Source: Leptospira alstonii serovar Sichuan str. 79601
GTDB taxonomy: Bacteria > Spirochaetota > Leptospiria > Leptospirales > Leptospiraceae
Length of the DNA: 8,935 nt
Assembly (NCBI RefSeq): GCF_000347175.1
Contig: NZ_ANIK01000080.1
Location: 1 to 8,935, forward strand
Direction of reading: 5' to 3'
Shown: piece by piece, positions 1 to 6,459 of the stretch
Position numbering within the stretch: the stretch's first letter is position 1
Layout of the letters: the number at the start of each line of letters is the position of its first letter
Notes under the pieces: model-generated
The model's database searches: none
What the model saw: only the letters and a program-made list of their open reading frames with translations
Told to the model about the DNA's origin: nothing
Position numbers and translations under genes: made by a program

Positions 1-1
1 A

Positions 2-3000
2 TACAACGTAGAAACAAACATCTACAGAACGGTGTTAAATGACTACATGGGAGAAAGCGGAGTCGTAAGCCAAATCTTTAACGCGGAACTGCAACAAAGA
101 GCGGAACAACAAAAACAGCATTGGAACTTGAAAGAACAAGAATTCTATGACTTAAAAAGCGACTGGGTCCAGAACGTGAGTTACCTGAAACAAACGGGAA
201 CGAAGAGATGGGAGAACATGGTACAGGAGTTCCAAGGGAAATGGAAGGACTGGAGAGCGGACTTTAAGGCGGAACACGAAGCGAACCAAAAGATCTACCT
301 GGATCGAATCGAAAGTACATTAGAAAAAAAAGAAGCGTGGACACAAAGCTTTTTACAAAAGAGCAGCGAACACGCAGACGAGCTAACGATGAAAGAAATG
401 TATGATTCGATAGCGGGAATGGTATCAGCGATGCAAGAGAATCTACCTGCTGGAGTGAGTATGAACGTGAATGTGAACGACATCCTCTCAAGCATCCTGA
501 GTAAAAAACCGGGAAGTATCTCAGCAAGTTTAATCGATCGAGCATCATCGATTGACACCAATTTCTTTTTAAACGAAGTGAAGAAATACAACTTCAACGA
601 CAGCGGATTGAAAGAGCAGTTCAAAGGCTTGTTGAACACAACCAACAAACTCTCACAAAACCTGATCATCTTACAAACGTTAGAGTCTCTACGAAGTTTA
701 CCCGAAGCGTTTGCCAAAACGATCAAAGAGAAAAACGAAGAAGCGGAAGAAGAATTGAATCAAACGATGGCGTACGGAGGCTTTGCGAGAGCGGGAGCCA
801 CATACGTGCGCACGATCAAAACGGCCAGCGGAGGAGACGAGGTACAAACGCTTGGCACGTATCAGTATTTTAACTACAATCCACCGACAGTGTTTCCGGA
901 AGTCAAAGACTCGAACGGAAAGAGTTGGGATTTAGGGAAACCTGAGTTACTGATTGATCGCGACAATGTTCCAAGCCCAAGCGACCTAACAGTGATGGTA
1001 CGACTTGCCAGAAACAAGATGGGCGCTGACTTCAGGAAAGTTCTCGATCCCGATCCCGACAAACGCCGCAACTACGAAGCAGAGAAGGGGCTTTTTGATC
1101 CGACTGAGGTTCAAGAGGCCTACAACGAATACTTGGACGCAGTGAAAAGTGGAGAAAGCGTATCTTGCCTAAACAAGTCCGCGGAACAATGCGCAAAATC
1201 AGCGATGAACTCGGGGTTTCTCGTCGGAGAAGTAGCGGATGGAACGTTTGGAGAAGCTCAGTTTGCCCAGTTCTACGTCATCTTGAAAACGAAGAAGGAG
1301 ATGGACAAGAGAAAGGGTAAGATGGACGCGGCTCGGCACAGAAAGCAGGGCGGTATGGGAAGATTTTACAATCAACTGGGTGCGGTGGCTGAAGGAACGG
1401 TAGAGACGGTGAAGGGCGTTGGGAGTGCCTTTATTTCCGCAGTGAAAGCCAACTTGAAAGCGACCTACACGGGAGACTTTAACGGAGCGAAGAAGGATTT
1501 AAAAGAAGCTGGCAAACAAGGCGAACGAGCGTTACAAGGTGTGTTGTATGCAACATCGGGATTTGTGGACTTTGGCCTGTTTTTTGCAGATACGGTAGCG
1601 GAAGCGGCTCTCGGAATTTTTACCGGCGGTATATTAAATATGCAGAATACAGGCTTGGACGGAACTTTTGCGGAAGGCAACTACGAACTCGCGAAGTTTA
1701 GAGACACGAATAAAGCCCAACGTCATATCAACGAACTAGGAATGCGGACCGGAGCGGAATACGCCGCTCAAGACAGAGTGATCAACGGAGTTGTAGAAGG
1801 CGTAGGTACGGTTTTAGCTGTAGGTGGATCGATCGTATCTACAATCGGATACGGTGTAATGATGGTGAGTGCGGCAACCGGTTTTGCTCCTGGAGTCGCC
1901 GCCGGTGCAGCGATGTTTGGGGGTGGAATGATTGCTTCTGCAATCGGAACGGGAGTGCTTGCCGGTTGGAAGACGTTTAGAGGAGCGTATGAGGGCGGCG
2001 CTGCGGGTATGGGTGCGGGAATTGTATCCGGAATTGTAAACTCTGCGTTGGACTACGCCACCGATGGAATGATAGGCATGAACATGAGTTACAGTTACGC
2101 AAACGGTTTCGGAGTGGGTGTGAACATAGGGACGTCTAACAGTACGCAGTTAGGCGGTAGTATCGGATTAAACTACAACGCCAAGAGTGGAGCTTGGGGA
2201 GCAAGTGTAGGTTTGAAATACGGTTTTGGCGGAAAAACGAAAGACGGCTATTCGAACTGGGCTGAAGCGGGTGTACATGTGAACAACATCGGTAGGGACA
2301 ATCAATCTCAAGGAGTGAGTGCAACGGTCAGAGGTGGTTTTAATCAATACGGTAGTATCTCTCAGTATGGTAGTTTGAGTCTGAGTTACGATACGAAAGC
2401 GGGTTACGGTGCTTCGCTTGGTCTTTCGTCTAAGTTTGGTCCTATGAGCGTTAGTCCTTCTTTTAATGTTTCCGAATACGGCGGTTTTACTACGGACGTT
2501 CAATACGGCTTTGACCGTAGTCTTTTCAACAAGACGAATAACCCGAATCACGCCGCTGCAAACCGGAACTTGTTGGATGATATCTTGAACGGTGTTGGCG
2601 GTTTGGTGGGTGGAATCGGTCGTGGCGCTAAGTCCGCTTGGGATGGTTTGAGCGGCTTGTTTGGCGGGGGTGATATCGCTCAATTTCCGCTTCAACAAGG
2701 TGATACGCGAGCAACAGGATTGTTGGATGATACGTGGATAGATAAAAAGGTTAGAAATCTTTTTGGATTCAAATATGAAGACTTAAGCAATAAATCCGGT
2801 TATCAATATGAAAAAGATGCGAGTGGAAAAATAATTGGCGCTACAGATAAATATGGAAATAAGTTATCTTATCAATATGGAGAAACTGGTAGGATAGAAA
2901 GCGTTAAAATAGGAGATAAGACCTTAACTGATGGTGGTATCATTAAGATTGGTGAAGGTGGAAAAATATCAGTAGTAAATAGAAATGAAGTGGGAGATAA

Positions 3001-3532
3001 TTCATTCGTCTATGTAAATGGAAGAGATACGAATCCGGATTATGCAATCCGGCAGGCTCAAGGAATTCAATCAGATTCTGGGCGAGAGGTCTTTCTAGTA
3101 TATAATAGTCCGTCAGATCATGTGGCAACTGCTGCAACTTGGATGAATAGTGGAACTGACAAATCTCAAGACACAATTCGATATTTGGTTATGAATGGAA
3201 AAATTGATACTATAATGGGTCATAGCGAAGGAGGGGCAATAGCTGGATCCGCACTGCAATCCGTGGTAGGAACACCACTGGGAAAGGAAATATTGAAGAA
3301 TATAAATTATGTTACATTCGGCGGTGCACAAAGTTTATTTAATATTCCGGATCATTTAAAAAGTGCTACGTTTTACTTAAATAAAGGAGATTTTATTTTT
3401 AGTAATCCGGTTGAAGTCTCCAGTCAATTTAATTCGAATTATAAAGTAATCAAAGGAAGTGGTTGGGGCCATAACCTGGAGAATTATATTTATGATGCAA
3501 ATCAATTTATGGGAGGGAATACTTCTTATTGA
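2..3532 (+). CDS. Giant TIGR04388-like protein, 3' part, with C-terminal alpha/beta-hydrolase (lipase-like) toxin module; 5' end outside window
   Basis: The frame is open from the first complete codon at base 2, so the GTG at 32 is internal and the gene starts upstream. Numbering from base 32: residues 1-110 are charged and probably coiled coil; about 586-686 is an Ala/Gly-rich hydrophobic stretch; about 687-830 is glycine-rich with alternating aromatic residues, like repeated beta strands; about 924-964 is YD/RHS-like (YQYEKDASGKIIG, then DKYGN); 989-1166 is the variable tip. The tip has a nucleophile elbow GHSEGG (Ser1065), a downstream NKGDF (Asp1120) and a terminal GWGHN (His1147), the order of a lipase triad. 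GC falls sharply after about base 2740. The body resembles the Leptospira family TIGR04388 (recalled, not searched). I infer a polymorphic toxin whose tip hydrolyses an ester or lipid; the substrate and export route are unknown. It overlaps the lipoprotein gene downstream. Confidence 0.8.
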   Translation, partial: YNVETNIYRTVLNDYMGESGVVSQIFNAELQQRAEQQKQHWNLKEQEFYDLKSDWVQNVSYLKQTGTKRWENMVQEFQGKWKDWRADFKAEHEANQKIYLDRIESTLEKKEAWTQSFLQKSSEHADELTMKEMYDSIAGMVSAMQENLPAGVSMNVNVNDILSSILSKKPGSISASLIDRASSIDTNFFLNEVKKYNFNDSGLKEQFKGLLNTTNKLSQNLIILQTLESLRSLPEAFAKTIKEKNEEAEEELNQTMAYGGFARAGATYVRTIKTASGGDEVQTLGTYQYFNYNPPTVFPEVKDSNGKSWDLGKPELLIDRDNVPSPSDLTVMVRLARNKMGADFRKVLDPDPDKRRNYEAEKGLFDPTEVQEAYNEYLDAVKSGESVSCLNKSAEQCAKSAMNSGFLVGEVADGTFGEAQFAQFYVILKTKKEMDKRKGKMDAARHRKQGGMGRFYNQLGAVAEGTVETVKGVGSAFISAVKANLKATYTGDFNGAKKDLKEAGKQGERALQGVLYATSGFVDFGLFFADTVAEAALGIFTGGILNMQNTGLDGTFAEGNYELAKFRDTNKAQRHINELGMRTGAEYAAQDRVINGVVEGVGTVLAVGGSIVSTIGYGVMMVSAATGFAPGVAAGAAMFGGGMIASAIGTGVLAGWKTFRGAYEGGAAGMGAGIVSGIVNSALDYATDGMIGMNMSYSYANGFGVGVNIGTSNSTQLGGSIGLNYNAKSGAWGASVGLKYGFGGKTKDGYSNWAEAGVHVNNIGRDNQSQGVSATVRGGFNQYGSISQYGSLSLSYDTKAGYGASLGLSSKFGPMSVSPSFNVSEYGGFTTDVQYGFDRSLFNKTNNPNHAAANRNLLDDILNGVGGLVGGIGRGAKSAWDGLSGLFGGGDIAQFPLQQGDTRATGLLDDTWIDKKVRNLFGFKYEDLSNKSGYQYEKDASGKIIGATDKYGNKLSYQYGETGRIESVKIGDKTLTDGGIIKIGEGGKISVVNRNEVGDNSFVYVNGRDTNPDYAIRQAQGIQSDSGREVFLVYNSPSDHVATAATWMNSGTDKSQDTIRYLVMNGKIDTIMGHSEGGAIAGSALQSVVGTPLGKEILKNINYVTFGGAQSLFNIPDHLKSATFYLNKGDFIFSNPVEVSSQFNSNYKVIKGSGWGHNLENYIYDANQFMGGNTSY
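3511..3516 (+). promoter_or_regulatory. Ribosome binding site deciding the TTG start of the lipoprotein
   Basis: GGGAGG lies inside the last codons of the toxin gene, 12 bases before TTG 3529. It supports translational coupling and favours TTG 3529 over ATG 3544. The spacing is slightly long. Confidence 0.5.
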
Positions 3533-4293
3533 AAAAGACTGTCATGAAGATAATTAAATGGGCGATGATATTTTTATGCTCGATTAGCATTAGTTGCAAG
3601 AATTTAGCAGGCGTGGCACAAAGAATTGCTGAATTTGAAAAGCAAAAACAGTACGATCCAAAATTTAATGGAGACATACTAAATGGTCCAAATGATTTTA
3701 ATTTTGATCCTATGAATTTGCCTAAAATTGATAAAACTAGAGAGGATGAATTGGCTATTATATATCCTAGTGAACCATCCTTAAAGCTAACTTTTCTAAA
3801 GCCGATTGACAAAGTTATATTAGGAAAAAGGTTCAAAATGGATCGCTTATATGCTTATTATAAAATAACTAAGGAGTCAATTTCGGACGGAATACAATTT
3901 GGTTACGTGGCGCAGGAAAGATTAACCTTGATTATGTTTATTAGCCAAGGGGTCGTTGCTCAGTATTTAATTATTCATGAACTATTGGGATCGGACGGTA
4001 AATGGCGGAATGGTAAGTATGCTAGAAAAATTCCAAACTTTAAAGGAAATCGATTTGAATCTTGGCCTAATGAAAGTGTTGATAATGATTGCTACTTTGT
4101 GCAGCGAGTTGATCGAGCGCTCATTTTGGGTGACGAGGCCTCAAGAGAATTAAATTGTCCACTTTGGGAAGCTGTACCGGTTAATAAAAATTTGCAACGG
4201 CAAACCCCTCTAGTTAAGATACTTATGTACATCTTGTCTCCAATTGTGGTGATCATGGATTTACTTACAATGCAGAATCTCCACCAAAGGTAG
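3529..4293 (+). CDS. Predicted lipoprotein, candidate immunity protein for the upstream lipase-like toxin
   Basis: A 254-residue protein. It starts with TTG at 3529, overlapping the TGA of the toxin gene; GGGAGG at 3511-3516 is 12 bases upstream. An ATG at 3544 is possible but lies 27 bases from that site. The N-terminus has Lys residues, a hydrophobic core (WAMIFLCSISIS) and Cys23 preceded by Ser, with Ile19 at -4, which fits the relaxed spirochaete lipobox. The residues after Cys are Lys-Asn, not acidic. A second hydrophobic segment lies at about 228-246, unusual for a lipoprotein, so a doubly anchored inner-membrane protein is also possible. GC is very low (15 of 60 in one sampled line), matching the toxin tip. 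I recognise no named family. The immunity role is inferred from overlap, shared composition and membrane location, which would suit protection from a lipase acting at a membrane. Confidence 0.75.
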   Translation: MKKTVMKIIKWAMIFLCSISISCKNLAGVAQRIAEFEKQKQYDPKFNGDILNGPNDFNFDPMNLPKIDKTREDELAIIYPSEPSLKLTFLKPIDKVILGKRFKMDRLYAYYKITKESISDGIQFGYVAQERLTLIMFISQGVVAQYLIIHELLGSDGKWRNGKYARKIPNFKGNRFESWPNESVDNDCYFVQRVDRALILGDEASRELNCPLWEAVPVNKNLQRQTPLVKILMYILSPIVVIMDLLTMQNLHQR

Positions 4294-4326
4294 CAAGCAA
4301 AGTCCGGAAAACCGGAAAGCGGCTTG
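4293..4326. terminator. Candidate bidirectional terminator between convergent genes
   Basis: The inner stem TCCGG (4303-4307) and CCGGA (4312-4316) closes an AAAA loop. An outer stem CAAGC (4294-4298) pairs with GCTTG (4322-4326), with unpaired A-rich segments between. It sits in the 36-base gap between the lipoprotein stop (+) and the stop of the 70-residue gene (-). The plus-strand tail is only moderately T-rich, so efficiency is uncertain. Confidence 0.4.
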
Positions 4327-4329
4327 TTT

Positions 4330-4542
4330 CTACTCGTTGTTTCTCAAATCATTTGAGGGAAAGTATTCTACAGGTTTAATCTTTAATTTTCTTCTGATTG
4401 CTAAAACTCTGCGAAAATCCGTAAATTTCAAGATTGCTTCTCTGTCCTCTTTGTATAATGATTTCCCTAAGTATTTTTCGTACTCATCTAAATCGGACTC
4501 TGTAATTTCTAAGGGTTTTATTTTATCATAATTGAATATCAT
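4330..4542 (-). CDS. Small protein of unknown function, 70 residues, coupled to the AraC-like gene
   Basis: It starts at ATG 4542, 9 bases after the stop of the AraC-like gene. On the minus strand the upstream bases read TAGGAATGAATC before ATG, so AGGA overlaps the preceding stop at good spacing. This is the main support for a real gene, since an antisense open frame at 4337-4531 has no comparable site. The protein is highly charged, probably helical, with Glu/Asp-rich residues 10-40 and a basic cluster (RRVLAIRRKLKIK) near 44-56. There is no signal peptide or membrane segment. I do not recognise the family. Position suggests a co-transcribed partner of the regulator; function is unknown. 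Confidence 0.6.
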   Translation of the reverse strand: MIFNYDKIKPLEITESDLDEYEKYLGKSLYKEDREAILKFTDFRRVLAIRRKLKIKPVEYFPSNDLRNNE

Positions 4543-4551
4543 GATTCATTC

Positions 4552-5229
4552 CTATTTTGCATTGAAGAGACACAGGCTATACCTTGGGAATAGATGAATA
4601 ATAATTATGCTCAATTGAGTAAGAAGGGATCGCTCGACTTTTAAAATTGATCTAAGAACCGGCCTCAGTAATAAAAGGGAAATAAGTTTTAATTTTCTTG
4701 TTTTGTGTATGGTTTTTTTCCTAAGAACGGATGAATTATCTAAAAGAAATTTATGTAGTTTCTTGGGAGAACAATTGTAAAATTCATTACAAGATCGATA
4801 GAAAGTGGCGAGAGAGTTAAAACCGCATTCGAACACAATATCGAGAAGATTATGCGGAAGTTTAGTGCTATAAATCAGTTCTTTGGGTTCCTCTAACCTT
4901 TTGAAATTCAAAAAATGGTGTGCCGGGTGCGTTGATAACCAGAGGAAAGCGACAAAGTCTGCCTTTCGAAGTTCTTCATCTTTATAGCCTTTATTCAAGA
5001 GAAATGAGTTTAATTTGAATTCGATATGTTCTAAGTCGATATTCGATAATATGTTCTTTTGCAGATTATTTTGTAACCGAGAATCAAAAGTGTTTTGAAT
5101 CTGTTTAGAATGTTTAAAAAAGAATGGTAGAAAAAATACCCTATTACAAATTTTTCGAACGGAATTGAAAACGGCGGGGCTTTCAAATAGGCTTTTGGTT
5201 TGGGATTTTATTGAATTAGAATTTGGCAT
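4552..5229 (-). CDS. AraC-family-like DNA-binding protein, short form with unusual C-terminal tail
   Basis: A 225-residue protein. Residues about 70-163 resemble an AraC-type double helix-turn-helix: a poorly conserved first unit around ADFVAFLWLSTHPAHHF (90-106), then the clear second unit LLDIVFECGFNSLATFY (128-144) followed by CSPKKLHKFL (153-162), which matches the AraC signature DIAFECGFNS...SPKxF. The usual N-terminal sensor or membrane domain is replaced by about 60 residues without a clear fold, and about 60 residues, basic then hydrophobic, follow the HTH where most family members end. A degenerate or frameshifted gene is therefore possible, but the frame is intact. No Shine-Dalgarno site is visible before ATG 5229. 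A consensus-like promoter lies upstream, overlapped by an operator, so it is probably repressed by the divergent CI-like protein. Confidence 0.7.
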   Translation of the reverse strand: MPNSNSIKSQTKSLFESPAVFNSVRKICNRVFFLPFFFKHSKQIQNTFDSRLQNNLQKNILSNIDLEHIEFKLNSFLLNKGYKDEELRKADFVAFLWLSTHPAHHFLNFKRLEEPKELIYSTKLPHNLLDIVFECGFNSLATFYRSCNEFYNCSPKKLHKFLLDNSSVLRKKTIHKTRKLKLISLLLLRPVLRSILKVERSLLTQLSIIIIHLFPRYSLCLFNAK

Positions 5230-5268
5230 TATAGACCGGAACAGTGTTTAGATTTTAGGATGATTCAT

Positions 5269-5297
5269 TTTATATATTGCATCAAGCAATTTGTCAA
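5269..5297 (-). promoter_or_regulatory. Promoter of the AraC-like gene
   Basis: On the minus strand TTGACA (5297-5292) is a perfect -35 and TATAAA (5274-5269) a good -10, with a 17-base spacer (5291-5275). The spacer is almost exactly filled by the inverted repeat at 5276-5290, the arrangement expected for repression by steric block. Transcription would begin near 5262, giving a leader of about 33 bases. Confidence 0.7.
5276..5290. promoter_or_regulatory. Operator copy 1 (ATTGC-ATCAA-GCAAT)
   Basis: A perfect 5-bp inverted repeat around a 5-base centre. It shares TTGCAT followed by three bases and GCAA with the copy at 5308-5322, centre to centre 32 bp, about three helical turns. It lies between the -35 and -10 of the minus-strand promoter and overlaps the candidate -35 of the plus-strand promoter. 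The likely binder is the CI-like protein encoded at 5326; this is inferred. Confidence 0.65.
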
Positions 5298-5304
5298 TTA
5301 TAAA
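5277..5304 (+). promoter_or_regulatory. Candidate promoter of the CI/Cro-like gene
   Basis: TTGCAT (5277-5282) as -35 and TATAAA (5299-5304) as -10, with a 16-base spacer. The start of transcription would fall near 5311, inside the second operator, leaving a leader of about 15 bases with no Shine-Dalgarno site. Both operators overlap it, which fits autoregulation. It is less consensus-like than the opposing promoter. Confidence 0.5.
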
Positions 5305-5307
5305 AAA

Positions 5308-5322
5308 TTTGCATAGTGCAAA
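5308..5322. promoter_or_regulatory. Operator copy 2 (TTTGCA-TAG-TGCAAA)
   Basis: A perfect 6-bp inverted repeat around TAG. It matches copy 1 at TTGCAT and GCAA. It ends three bases before the ATG at 5326 and covers the predicted transcription start of the plus-strand gene, so occupancy should shut off that gene. Confidence 0.65.
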
Positions 5323-5325
5323 ATT

Positions 5326-5736
5326 ATGAAACATGATAATACTGAAATAATTAGCGAGGAAATAGCAGAGCGGTTTAAATATGCCCTCGAATATTTAAAG
5401 AAAAACTTTGGGGAAACGCAAAACAGTATTGCAAACCGTATGAAGATTGCTTCGAGTAATCTCTCTAGAATTGCTAATCGTAAAATCCCTTTGACTTGGC
5501 CAATGGCGATAACATTTGAACACGTAACAGATGTTTCCGCGGAATGGGTCTTCTACGGCAAAGCGGATATGTTTGTAGATAAGAAAAGAAGTGGAAATTT
5601 TACTGATGATGAAATTCGATTTTTTACCAAGATTAAAAAGAACGCTGAATTATTCAAAATCGTAAAAGCTCTTTCATTGACGAAATCCGATAAATACGAA
5701 TTGATATTGAGCTTAGTTTTAAAATTAAACAAATAG
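5326..5736 (+). CDS. CI/Cro-like (XRE-type) transcriptional regulator
   Basis: A 136-residue protein. Residues about 13-80 form a phage-repressor-like domain: the helix-turn-helix is ETQNSIANRMKIASSNLSRIA (30-50), and SAEWVFYGKADMF (71-83) corresponds to the S-x-x-W-L-x-x-G-x-G end of this domain family. The C-terminal part (84-136) is charged and helical with no LexA/CI-type autoprotease motif, so it is probably a dimerisation segment, not an SOS-cleavable one. ATG 5326 has no Shine-Dalgarno site and follows a very short predicted leader. The divergent AraC-like gene and the paired operators argue that it represses both promoters. It may be a relic of a phage or integrated element, or a domesticated regulator. 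Confidence 0.8.
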   Translation: MKHDNTEIISEEIAERFKYALEYLKKNFGETQNSIANRMKIASSNLSRIANRKIPLTWPMAITFEHVTDVSAEWVFYGKADMFVDKKRSGNFTDDEIRFFTKIKKNAELFKIVKALSLTKSDKYELILSLVLKLNK

Positions 5737-5796
5737 ATTGATTGAAAAATTAGAATATTATAAAAAAAAGAAACCTTTGCTTGATTTTAAATATAA

Positions 5797-6426
5797 ATGA
5801 GACATAATATTATTATGTCTATATTGCTTTTAAATAAATCTATCAAAATGATTTCTGGCTATGAATCGAGAGAGGAACTTTCTAGAATCAAAGAATTCTT
5901 ACGTTTTTCATATGCAAATGCCGGGTATAGCGACACTCCCTGGCGTGCATTTAATTACGACGAATGGGCCCATTGGTTTTATTTTGAAAAAAATAACGAG
6001 ATTCTTTCTGTCATGCGTATTATTGAAAAAAAGCCGTACAACGTTATCCCTATTGAGAACGCGGTCATCTACAACGAAAAAGAAAAAATTCCATTACGGC
6101 GTTACGCCGTTATTGAGGAGAATGTCGCCGATTGGAATTCTTTAGCGTTTGTTCATAGTTTAGAGGGTTGGAGGGCGGCAAGAGAAACTTTCAAAGCTGT
6201 CGCCAAATTTTGTATCGAAAAAGATTTCTCAATAGTTTATGGAATGTATCCAATCAATCTTAAAAGTGTTGGATTATTTTATAAGAAATTCGGTGCATTT
6301 GAATCCCACAGATATTATGAAAAAATATACTATCCCGGATTATATTTGAAAGGTGAACTTTGTATTTGTTCTGTTATAGAATTAGAAAAAGAAACTTTAC
6401 AGAAAATTGCGTCAAAAAAATTATAA
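5797..6426 (+). CDS. GNAT-fold acyltransferase-like protein (N-acyl amino acid / autoinducer synthase-like)
   Basis: A 209-residue protein, cytoplasmic, no signal peptide. It begins with EELSRIKEFLRFSYANAGYS (26-45), followed by a strand pattern with EILSVMRIIE (68-77). The central ADWNSLAF...GWRAARETFKAVAKFCIEKDF (111-144) looks like the acyl-CoA or acyl-ACP binding helix region, and SVGLFYKKFGAFE (157-169) resembles the end of GNAT motif B (LYEKLGF). The overall layout recalls the FeeM / acyl-homoserine-lactone-synthase branch of the GNAT fold. It may be the Leptospira family I recall under the locus name LBL_2463. The product is unknown. ATG 5797 and ATG 5815 are both possible; neither has a ribosome site. 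It is followed after 33 bases by the membrane protein gene, and a 5' fragment of a relative lies at 8068-8234. Confidence 0.6.
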   Translation: MRHNIIMSILLLNKSIKMISGYESREELSRIKEFLRFSYANAGYSDTPWRAFNYDEWAHWFYFEKNNEILSVMRIIEKKPYNVIPIENAVIYNEKEKIPLRRYAVIEENVADWNSLAFVHSLEGWRAARETFKAVAKFCIEKDFSIVYGMYPINLKSVGLFYKKFGAFESHRYYEKIYYPGLYLKGELCICSVIELEKETLQKIASKKL

Positions 6427-6459
6427 TGGCGTGGCAAGTATGCTCTTTAGGATTTTTGA

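Noticed and set aside
32..34. GTG as the start codon of the giant protein
   Set aside because: The frame stays open to the first base of the window, the upstream codons fit the protein, and there is no ribosome site; the gene is cut by the window edge.
2168..2698. Long minus-strand open frame of 176 codons
   Set aside because: It is antisense to the glycine-rich beta region, whose biased codons keep the opposite frame open; the protein is Thr/Arg-rich and resembles no family.
4337..4531. Plus-strand open frame of 64 codons
   Set aside because: It is antisense to the 70-residue minus-strand gene, which has a ribosome site and a coupled upstream gene; this frame has neither.
6105..6119. Near-perfect palindrome ACGGCG-TTA-CGCCGT
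   Set aside because: It lies inside the acyltransferase-like gene, has no T-run or second copy, and is explained by coding sequence.
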